NCBI GenBank assembly: GCA_905160935.1
Contig: CAJHZI010000478.1
Location: 829,001-893,000 of the forward strand
DNA: 64,000 bases
Direction of reading: 5' to 3'
From: Enchytraeus crypticus
Lineage: Eukaryota; Annelida; Clitellata; Enchytraeida; Enchytraeidae
This document shows, in pieces, positions 37,774-49,300 of the stretch; position 1 is the first letter of the stretch, and the number at the start of each line of letters is the position of its first letter. Position numbers and translations under genes: made by a program. The notes below the pieces were generated by a model, which did no database searches, was not told the origin of the DNA, and saw nothing but the letters and a program-made list of their open reading frames with translations.

Positions 37774-38859
37774 ACAAAGTACGGTGGCTCGCAACTGCCA
37801 TAAATTTTTTTTTTAAACAAAAAATCAAAAAAACAAAAAAACAAACAAATCTTTGTTACTATAAATAGCCACTTTGTTACTATAAATAGCTCACTAGCAG
37901 TATCTATATCATACATAGTCAATGACAACATCCAGCACTCGATCTTGAATCAAAGGCCAGTCTATGTGCAAAAAATAGTTTATTGTCAATGACAACATCG
38001 AGCACTCGATCTCGAGCCAAATCCAAACCGATGAGCACAAAATTAGGTCAAAAACGGTGCAAATCCAAAATTCAGGTAATTAGTCATGTTAAGTGAATTC
38101 GTCAATGACAACATCGAGCACGCGATGTCAAACCAAAGCCAAGCCGATGAGCATAGAGGAGGTTAAAACTGTGCAAATTAAATATTCAGTTAATTAGTCA
38201 TACTAAGTTAATTTGTTTATGACAACATCGAGCACTCGATCTTGAGCCAAAGCCAAACCGATGAGCACAAAATTAGGTCAAAAGCGGTGATAATTACAAG
38301 GTGAAAGTCTTTGGACTGATTTTCTGCATTTTGGAATTTGCACCGTTTTTGACCTAATTTTGTGCTCATCGGCTTGGCTTTGGTTTGACATCGCGTGCTC
38401 GATGTTGTCATTGACGAATTCACTTAACATGACTAATTACCTGAATATTGAATTTGCACAATTTTAACCTCCTTTATGCTCATCGGCTTGGCTTTGGTTT
38501 GACATCGCGTGCTCGATGTTGTCATTGACGAATTCACTTAACATGACTAATTACCTGAATTTTGGATCTGCACCGTTTTTGACCTAATTTTGTGCTCATC
38601 GGTTTGGATTTGGCTCGAGATCGAGTGCTCGATGTTGTCATTGACAATAAACTTTATTTTTTGCACATAGACTGGCTTTTGATTCAAGATCGAGTGCTGG
38701 ATGTTGTCATCGACTATGTATGATATAGATACTGCTAGTGAGCTATTTATAGTAACAAAGTGGCTATTTATAGTAACAAAGATTTGTTTGTTTTTTTGTT
38801 TTTTTGATTTTTTGTTTAAAAAAAAAAATTTATGGCAGTTGCGAGCCACCGTAACAAAG
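37774..38859. mobile_element. Foldback (long inverted repeat) transposon with 6-bp target duplication
   Basis: The element is 37780-38853 (1074 bp), starting TACGGTGGCTCGCAACTGCC and ending with its reverse complement. ACAAAG flanks it at 37774-37779 and 38854-38859. The two arms of roughly 500 bp are nearly identical and meet at a short loop near 38290-38335. Each arm contains a poly-A-rich outer part, a doubled GTTACTATAAATAGC motif and about three internal subrepeats of roughly 120 bp (GTCAATGACAACATCGAGCA ... CCGATGAGCACAAAATTAGG). There is no transposase; the open frame at 38547-38867 is incidental. Confidence 0.9.
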
Positions 38860-39859
38860 ACTTCCAATCATTGTGACTGTCACAGTTGACATAGGTATGC
38901 AAATTGCTAGTGAGCAAGCAATTAATCGGCGACGGTATCCAATCGCGACATTTTCAATACTGCAGTTGTTCTTTTGCACACAAATTGCCATATTTAAATA
39001 TTTGCAATGGTTGAACTAGGCTAATTATTGTATTAAAAATGACATGAATTTAGAGTAGAGCTTGGAGATATTTAAGGCTAATGACGGTATCAAGTTAGGT
39101 CGTCATTTAATGCGATGATGATGATGATGATGAAGGTTTAACGTCAAAGTCAGAAGCCCGAAGGGCTTCTTTTCAAGACGTCAACTTTCGTCATTTAATA
39201 CTTGAGCGCAGGCTTTTATATAACGGTTAGACGTGGTTATATCTGGGTAAACCAATCTTTAAAAACTAGTTTGTTTATTGTAACTCTGGGAAATCTGAAA
39301 TAATATAGAATTCTCCAATCCTCTCTCCCTTATAGGAGTTTGAAAATGGAGTCGTGGGTTCGATTTTTCCAACTCTTCATGCTTAGGCGGTATTAATCTG
39401 AGGATGCAAGGATCTCTTGCTCATATAGCCAGTTAGAGGCTAAATCAATAAGACTGGAGCTGCTGTGAACAGAACGCATGCTTATTCGTTCAATGTATGA
39501 TAAATTATAGTATTTGTGTATTATTTGTAATTATCTCTGTAGATTCTAACTAAATTAGAATATTGACACAAAAACTAGTGATTTATTATTTTAAACGATT
39601 TATTATTAACAAAGAAACACGATAGCAATATAACGAGTTAAAACATTAAACATAAAGATAGAATAGAATATTAAACTAACAATACGCAACAATTAATGAA
39701 ATGCTAAAGATAGGCGATAAATGTACAGTCAGTCTACTTATAATCAGTTAGTTAAATGTCTGTATTTGCAATTAAAATAAGAGATAGAAAATGGGAACGA
39801 GTTATTGGCTTCAAGGCACTCCTCGCTTATATGATTTGAAACTTTCCCTCTTTTCTTCT

Positions 39860-40480
39860 TTAGTATGACTGTTAACACGTGAGGTGTTATTTTACAGTCG
39901 TTCAGTTAAATCTGTGAAAAAGACGCTTAACTAGAGTAGGAAACTAGTACATCGCTTTTCATAGATTTTAGGATCTGCAAGCACCTGATTGAGTTCTAGA
40001 AGGATAACGCTTATCTAGAGTGGACAACTAGAATTATTAGCGTTCTTCGTAGAACTTCAGTATTATTCTCTTCCGTCTTCTTTTCTTTCTTTCTTCTGAC
40101 AGTTAACACAAGAGGTATTATTTTACAGTCGTTTAGCTGAATCTAAGACGCTTAACTAGAGTAGGTAACTAGTAAATTTCGCTTTCCGTAGAATTCAGAA
40201 TTGTAGTTGTTTAGCTGAAATCTATGAAAGCAACACCTATCTAGATTAGGCACTAGAAAATCAGTATTCTTCGTAGAATTTCGCTCTTTCCTGATTCTGT
40301 CTTGCTCTTCAATTTCTTTCTTCAATTTTAAGTCTTCCATTTTCTTTCTTCACTTCTTTAGTCTTCAATTTTCTGTCTTCTATCTTCACTGCCAACACAA
40401 AGTGTTGTAAATGCAGCTATTCACCTGAATTGACGAAAAAACGCTTTATCTAGATCTCTAGTAATCGGCGTTTCTGGTAC
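39860..40480. repeat. Degenerate tandem repeat of about 110-130 bp
   Basis: About five blurred units, each with GTTAACAC...GAGGT, TTTTACAGTCGTTnAGnTGA, CGCTTAnCTAGAGTAGG and a TTCGTAGAATT end. Confidence 0.65.
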
Positions 40481-42360
40481 AATCAAGGATTTATACGTTC
40501 AATGGATTGAGATATTGAAATGGATCGTGACTAACCGACTTATTGAAAGTTAGACGACAATTCCACACAAAATCTGCAATCCCATGAGGCACAATCGTTT
40601 CAATATAGATTTCGTATTTTTCGTGCTAACTATCACCGACCTATAGAAGATACATAGTAGCAGTACTTCCTACGAATACAGTCAGAAATTCAGAAGCTTG
40701 TATGAAATCTACTAGTTTATGTGTTTGTCGCAATAATTCATTATGAATTATATTTAGACAAGTTCAGCTAGTAATGCCGTACATGCCAGAGTTCAGGAGT
40801 GAACTAAAATTCTATAGCCTGTTCTCTGGTAATATAGTATTGATCGAGGCCATGCTCAACAGCCAATCAGAATCAAGCTCTTCATAAGCATTTCTCCACC
40901 CAACCCCCACGAGTGGTTGCGTTGCATGCATGTATCTTATGCATATAATTTTTATTATTGCTTTACATAATCTACTGTTTTTACTGAATGTGATATCATA
41001 TTTAATTTAACATCAGTTTTTACATGAATACACCAATAAGCAAAGATCATATCTCAATATATGAAGGTTAAACTTCTAATAACATATTAATTTGCATTTC
41101 CTCATTACTTATTTTAATATCCTCGTTTCATAACCTTGCAATTCTAACGCAAAATAAGTTCTAATGAACATAAGCTGAAATGAATACAAGTCTTGATGCA
41201 CAAAGATCAATTTAAACATCTAAATACAAACATGAGTGCAAATAAAATTAATTCCAAACATATGGGTGAGAAATAAAATATGCAACACATTTAGTTGCGC
41301 TACATTACAGTGAAACGTCAAATTATCTTTTATTCCCACCTTACTTTAAGATTAAATTACAAGTTATATATCAGTTTACAATATACAATTTATTAAAATA
41401 TCTCTCAATGCACAAATAGCGATTTGAAATAATACACATCTTGTACATGGTACAGTTCAGAGCAATTTACAGTGATTTTTAATAGTAAATATAACTCGAG
41501 ATTACTTGTTAGTGCTATAAATTGAAGCCACTACTTGTAATAGTGCAGCAAAAGATAACTATTCCCGCTCTCACAGAGCCAGCCATGAAAATTGAATAAA
41601 TTTCTAATTTCTTAAATCACTTTCAATATATTACAAACTGAATAAAAATATAGCACTAGAATGGCTTCACAGTACATAAACCAGATTTCTTATAATAACA
41701 GTTAGACTCCTACTTTATCAGAAAATGTTACTTATAAAAATCTCTCAATATCAGAGTTAGAGTGCCACTGATTTCCATGACCACAGTGAGAAAAAGAGCA
41801 CTACTCAAATAATTAACTCATGACTGAATATGTCTGCGAAAGCATAAATTTTAGCCGAAAAATGTAGTAATATCTTAAAAAGTTGGTAATGTAAACCGAA
41901 CAGGAAACTACCAATAATATTGGCTGCTGTGGTTCCTGTGGTCTAGCTTAATGACAGTGCTACTTCGAAATTATTGCGCAATACTTACTCTGGTTTTATT
42001 ACTACTCTAAGATCAGATGCCCATGGATTTATTTTTCACACGAATGGACTAGTTAACTACAAAGTTAATTACCATCGTAGTTATCCAAACTAGAGCTACC
42101 CCGAAATATGCAATATTATGATTATTCCAACGATGTTAAACATCAAATTAATGCAGCAAGATTGTTATATTATATAATATTTTTCCATGTATACCCAGTA
42201 GCAGAAATCTTAGGACGTTTTTATTTATTTCTGTGTTCTGTCTCGTTACATGTATGCGCTTCGTATATATTTTGATTCAGTTACAAATAAATTATCATGG
42301 TTCTCTCTATTATATGAATTTTTTACTAGCAATTATTTCATCCCTCTCATTATTATTCAA
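40480..42360. other. Intergenic, no feature seen
   Basis: AT-rich sequence with no exon, RNA gene or clear repeat that I can support. Confidence 0.5.
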
Positions 42361-42369
42361 ACTTGTCAC

Positions 42370-42475
42370 TATTTTTCAGGATTTTTGAATTTAAGCCGTT
42401 TTTTACTTTAATTTTTGTTGTTCATCGGCATGGATATGGATAAATAGTGCTCGCTATAGTCATTGACGACAGTTG
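42370..42475. mobile_element. Relic of the foldback subrepeat
   Basis: TTCATCGGCATGGATATGG, GTGCTCGCTATAGTCATTGA and an upstream TCAGGATTTTTGAATT...CCGTTTTTTAC follow the same order as one subrepeat of the element at 37780-38853, heavily diverged. Confidence 0.55.
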
Positions 42476-43302
42476 CACTCTGCATGATTGTAGCAGGCAT
42501 ATTTTACTCGATTGTTTGAAATGATTAATGATTATGAATCACGCACGTATAATCTATATAGGTAGTTGATAAATGATTTACAGAATATGAGTGAGTTTGA
42601 GAATAGCACGTGATCACCTGGTTGCCAGGATCATGTGAAAACTGGTTTCGAAATTAACTTTAGATTCTCTGCTGTATTTTCTGCGTAAGTCCTCCTAGCC
42701 TTATTTGAAAACCAGTTCGTGTAAGTTTGACTAGATATCGTATATTGGCTACTTTGAACTTAAATATACACTATATATTCTAGCCTATGTATTCTTAACT
42801 GATTTCAACATAAGGAGAATTCTTTATACAGCTATATGTGCTTCAGGAAGTTTTGCAGAAAAATTAAAGACCATAAAGACACTTTTCTGCGCCGTTTGCC
42901 TATTAAAATACAATCGTACATGATTACTGCCTATTTTTCATTTTTACTTAATTTTCAACTCTTAAAACTGTAACTATCCAAGTATATGAGAGACATTAAC
43001 ATTTTTGCATATTCTCCTGCCAGAACAATGTACAAGGACGCGAGCGGGATTTACTGGAGAAGAGATGGTGCTAAAATGTACACGACGACAATAATAAACA
43101 AATAATTAAAACAGTTTTTGAAGTAAATTCATTTCGGAATATAAATTAGGAATATTTCGAGACAGCCGATTAAATTTATAGTATTTTGTAGTGTGAATAT
43201 TAATAAACAGATTCAATCTCACTGGTGGTTTTGTAGTTAAGCAGAAGGAGTGGCACACCTATCAGGTTAATTACAGGTGAAACCCATAACGAAAGCAGCA
43301 GA

Positions 43303-46300
43303 ATGTCGGGTTTGGATTCCAATCCATTTGCTGATCCGCACGCCACGAATCCATTTGCGGTTTGTATTTCGACACTTAAATACGAATAATAAAATAATTA
43401 AAAGGAGAGCGGCTATAATTGGCCTACCAGCTTTATCTTGATTAACTATTTGTTTTAAAATTGTCTTTTCATACAAATGAAAGGACAATTTGACGGCGGG
43501 ATTAGCGCACTTGGTTTAGTTGCACGTCAATTATCGAAGTTAAGCTGCATCGATCTCGGTTAGTACTTTGTGGGTGACCACCTTGGAAGACTGAGTGTTG
43601 GTAAAATCTTAGGAATGAAAAATCCCAGAGCGATGGAAGGTTATTATTAAATCCGCGCCGGCTGCAATTGATGTGCTATCAAAAGGCAACAATTACTAAT
43701 TACCATGGAGTGGAAGGAGGAAATGTGTCTTAAACAAGCAACTGTGCTTCCCGACTCAGTGTACCATTATGTTATGTTATGTTATGTTATGTTATGTAGA
43801 TCGCTCCTATAATTTATTCTTCACTAATTATTATTATTTACTTATTTATTACTAAATAATTATAATCTACAATTTCTATTATTTCTCTGGTTGTTTGATA
43901 TTGCTATAGTAATAAAACTGTCCTTATTGTTATCGAATTTATAATCTCTCTTCATCGAAAGTCTCGATCATTGATGAACTGTTTAAGAACTGGCAGTGAA
44001 AGAATATGATTGTTAAACCCTTATTATTATTATTATTATTATTATTATAGTTATTATTATTATTATTAATGCTACTAAATCTATGTCCACTTAAAGTTAA
44101 ATGTTGCTGATTGCAGCAGGGGGTGACATTGTCCTGACTTTTATTATTATTATTAATATTGGTTAAAGGATGACTCAGTGCAACAGGCCAGCAAGCAGGG
44201 CTATGGGGTGGAGCCTGTGGAAGAATTTAACCCATTCGCTGAGGACCAGTTTGCTCCAAGGGTTTGATTTATACTCCTATGAAATAATAGAATTTATTAA
44301 ATTCTAAAATATTGTTTGATTTAGGTTCTTGTTAAGTAGATATACAGAAATAGATGATGTTGTTGTTTCATTTGAATGTCCTAATCGGTAGCCTGCTTTT
44401 CTATGTCCTAATCGGTAGCCTGCTTTTCTATGTCCTAATCGGTAGCCTGCTTTTCTATGTCCTAATCGGTAGTCTGCTTTTCTATTAAGCGGGAGGTCAT
44501 AAGTTCAAATCCCAGCAAAGCCTAGCTTTGTTTAAGGCTGCGTTGCTATTGCTAGCATTATAGTTCTTAATTTGGCATCACGAACACGAGATACTAATTG
44601 ATATAGAAATGGAGTTTTCCAAATATCTGTACTAGTTGAGGCAAAAAGATAAGGCAATTTTTAGGGCTATTTTGAGGAAAGATGAGGACTATTTTGTCAG
44701 CAACTGAATCCTATATACATGTGTAAACAGTTTGACAGGTATTATTAATTAATTAATTATTATTAATTACTATTATTAATTAATTTATTATTATTAATTA
44801 CTATTATTAATTAATTTATTATTATTAATTACTATTATTAATTAATTTATTATTATTAATTACTATTATTAATTAATTTATTATTATTAATTACTATTAT
44901 TAATTAATTAATTATTATTAATTACTATTATTAATTAATTGCCAAACCTCTTAAAAATAAAGCAGTCAATATTCATTACACTGAATTAGTTAACATTTTA
45001 TGCATTTCAGTAAATTCATTTTGTAATTCATGTAGCTTTTGGAGAATCTCTCAGCAATCAAAATCTCTGTCATTATTAGTAATTACTCTTTTTTCTTGTA
45101 TTTCTTGAAAGTTTATCTCCATTGCTGGTGATACTAATTATAGTATATTCTATTTACATTTAAAATTTATTTTAAAAATTGAAAAAAATTGAAACACGGA
45201 AGCATCGTATTCAGCCGTACTGCCGACTTCGTCATTGGCTTATCTGCCACTTAATTTATTAATTAAATAATAAATTCTTTCATCATCATCATCATCATCA
45301 TTGTCCCTTGAATCTCAGTTTAACTAGGGTCGGAATACGAATAGATTGTCTCAAATACTATATTAAATGATAAATTCTTTATTCATAAATTAATTTATAT
45401 GTTGTGTATTTTGTTCTCTTAAAGCCCGCATCATCGCAGCCGGCCGTACTGCAGACTTCACCGCCGGCGTACACCCCTGAGCCGCAGCCGAGCGTAGCAG
45501 CTACCGAGTACCTGCAGCAGCGGCAGGATGAGCTGGAGCGTAAAGCCGCTGAGCTCGACAGGAGAGAGCAAGCTATGCAGCAGACCCTGCTGGTGGCAGG
45601 TCCGTCATGATATAACATTTTACCTTCTACATTCATCATCGTCATCATCTCTCTCTCTCTTAGTGCACTGCCTACTGGCAGGTCCATGGTATATAACGCC
45701 TCAAAACTTCTCTGTCTTCCGCCTTTCTATTCATTTCCACATACGAGTGGATCTTTAAATCATCTAACATACCTAATCTCGGCCTGCCCCTGCCTCCTTT
45801 TCCTTCCATTCTACCTTCTATGATCTCTTTTAATAGATCTTCCCCCCTTAGAATGTGTCCTATCCAAGTCTTCTTCCTATTTCTTAATACATTTATCATC
45901 ATCATCATCTTCCCTTAAATCCCAGTTTAACCAGGGTCAGGATACGAATAGACTTTCTCCAGGCCTCCCTGATATAGAATTAACATTTTGCCTTCTACAT
46001 TATAATAATAATGATGGTGATAATGATAGCAGTAATTATGATACTAAGCAATAATAGTATTTATAATTATATGCCCTGCGCTTATTGATTGAGTCATTTT
46101 ATTATATCCAAGTTTTTTACACCAGGGGTAAAAATTAAATTTTAAAAATAATAATATGAACATGGCATAGCTACTGTGTGAGGATCATGTTATATAATAG
46201 TGAAGGTTTACTGTTGTATTCTCATGCAAGAATGTTGTCAGAGACGTCCCCCATCTCATGTCACTATGAATCGTCTCGCCAAAATGATTTGAAACGCATG

Positions 46301-49300
46301 TGCTGAAGAGAGAAAAAGATCCTAAACGTTGTAGGCCCAGTGTTCAAAAACCAGTCAGATAAGAAAATTTGAATCTTTGGTGGTATATTATATTGTGGCA
46401 CCGTTTAAGATCTTTCTCTTTAGCACATGTTTTTTCAGATCATTTGGGGTGAATCGATTTGTAGTGACAAGTGATGGGGGGATCGTCCGTGACATCATCT
46501 GTGTATGAGGAAACTGCCGTTAAAACTTAATTATTTTTTTATTATTATATAGATACATGTATATATGCTATATCTGTACTAATCCTTGTTTGCTATTGTA
46601 GGAAGATTTAATAACTTTCCTCCGCTGCCTGCCAGATTACCCATAAGGCCTTGCTTCTATCAGGACATTTCCCTCGACATTCCCGTCCATTTCCAGAGGC
46701 TGGTTAAGCTCCACTTCATCTTTTGGCTTGGTACGTATTCTGAATTCTTTTTAGATATTCGTGGAAATTATATTTGTGGACTTGATGCAGAACCTTTCAC
46801 TTCGTATCAGTTCATGTAAATGTTTTTTTATCGGCTTGATGCAAAGCTCTATTGAATGTTTTTACTGAAGGATAGCTCTTTTGATTAAAAATTCTGTAAG
46901 GTCGTTGTAGATATTCTAAAGTTGTAAGAATAATTTAGATATCTTAGATGATAAATATATCTTAATTATGATGAATTATAATTAATTAATTATTATAATT
47001 TTAATAATGATGAAACAAATATTTCTCATAAATTTAATAACGATAAAGATGTCATTGATTTAAAAAAATCTAAGATGAAAATATTTATGATTAAAAATGT
47101 GGCTTCTGTTTTCTAAGAAGCAGAGATGAAAAATTTTATATATTAATGATGGCAATTAAATTAGATATAAATTAAACTGTGATTAAGATGGGAATTCAAG
47201 GAAATGCTATTTGTTAAGTAATATGATTGTGTATGGTTTATTTTAATTGACTTCTAAATTAAAACTTAAGAGTTCCCCACCAGAGTTCCCAAATTTTACG
47301 GTAATTTGAATAAATCCTCTTTAGCTCCACCATTGATCATAATCATAGCCTGAGGGAAATTGTAATTGATAGATAGAAACATATTTGATTAAATGTAGTG
47401 GTCATTACTCAGGTTGTATTCTCATCTTAGCTGCAGTGTGGAGAATTTCTTATACAAGCTTGCGCCCAATCTCTGTCTCTTAGGTATTTTAGAATTCGAA
47501 TGAGTGCATTTTATGGCTGGAGCCAATGACTATGTCAGTATGATATCCGACCGCAGATCAGTATGTGTAGGTTCAAATTCTCTACTCGCCTGTCACTGAT
47601 ATCGCTTTCGGGAGATGATAGTGACATTAACAAAGACTTTACAGCTTTTTATTTTTGTATAGCATTGAATTAATAAGGTTCGTTGTCTACTTCTGTACAT
47701 TATAGGAGTACTCTCAGGCGATGTCCCTGACATCATCCTTGGATGAGGAAACGGACGTTAAACCTTTATTATTATTATTATTATTGCTATTCTCTATTAA
47801 TTTTGTGTGCTATGTGTTGCAGTCTATGTAGCAGTGCTCTTTATCAACGTGTGCGTTTCGTTAGCGTTCTTCTGCGTCAGCGAAGTGTACGACATTGATA
47901 ACTTCTCTGGTACAACCTTTGGCTTATCAATTCTCTATCTTGTTCTTTGGACTCCCCTATCGTACGTTTGCTGGTTCCGGGCTGTCTACAATGCCTTCAG
48001 GTATGCTTTATTTCTATATTTTGGATTAATGGTCAAAATAAACGACATTTTTGGCAGCTGGATAAAGTATATGAAATATATATTTATACTGTATTAAATC
48101 AAAAAGAACAGTAAAGAGATAGTGCAGCAGTACTTCCTAACAATACCTGTGAACACACTGGACGGAAAAAACAAAATGAACGCATTCTGCAAGTTGTGAT
48201 TCCTTCTGCGAAACCTGCAGTGGTGTACTTGTTATAGTTGTTGCTTTATTGTGTGGATCTGCTACTCCTCAATCAACATTATCATCATCTTCCCTTTAAT
48301 CCCAGTTTAACTGGGGTCGGGATACGAATGGACATTCTCCACACATCCCTGGACATACCATATCAAAATATCTTCCATTCATTCTAGAAAATGTTGTGAA
48401 AATTTCTGGAGCCTAGGCGCTCACTAACCGAATGCCCTCTCTGACGTTAGTTTGGATCTTAGTGCTTTAGTCGCCTTCTACAACACGTGCAGTCACCGGT
48501 TGGTCTTTTGGTCTCTGCTGCCCTCCAATCAAACCTTAAAATATTTTCTGTACATATTTAAAATAACTCTGTACTCTAATAGAAGATTAACCAATAAACC
48601 TGATGATAACTAATTTTAGAATGCCATAGAATGCTAAACCCGTTTGTCTTATGCTATTTTATAGGATGGACAGTTCTTTTTTCTTCTTCCTTTACTTCAT
48701 TGTATTCGCATTGCAGTTCTGTGCCAATGTGGTGCAGGCCATTGGAATAAATGGATCCGGCTCTGTGTGAGTATCTACTTTCATGACGTATCAACTCGTA
48801 ATTGTAAATTCTTAATTAGTGATTCTTTATTGTAATTAGACGTCAAGTTAAACTTATAATTTAAACGACATTTGGTTTACTTCTCACAAGCTGAGTGAGT
48901 GAGGCTGACTAAGATTATATCGTATGTTAGATCCGCGGTCGAGTATCTTACCGACTTCGCCACTGGCTGGAGCCAGTAGCGAAGTCGGTAAGATACTCGA
49001 CCGCGGATCAGTTGATGCGGGTTCAAATCCTGGGCTTGCCCATCACTGACATCGCTTTCGAGTGAGGAAACTGACGTTAACCTTAGCTTTACTTTAGCTT
49101 TTTTTAGCTGCGAGTGTTTTTTAAGTTATTTCAATTTTTATACAAATAGTTTTATTTCACCATTCATATGACAAGATAAAAAACAAACTACAGTTACAGT
49201 CATAGGTAACCACATAAATAGATATTGAATATTGAGGCACAAACATACACTCAAGCAAGCAACTAAAAATATTAACTAAAAGTTAATTAATGATTTCCAG

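Noticed and set aside
38547-38867. Open frame inside the foldback element
   Set aside because: Falls across one arm, shows no domain and its mirror in the other arm is broken; not a transposase.
43494-43800. Functional 5S rRNA gene
   Set aside because: Only the internal promoter half is recognisable and the terminal stem is absent.
45672-45908. 78-aa basic protein gene on the minus strand
   Set aside because: Matches the C-terminal end of LINE ORFs and recurs at four other sites in the window.
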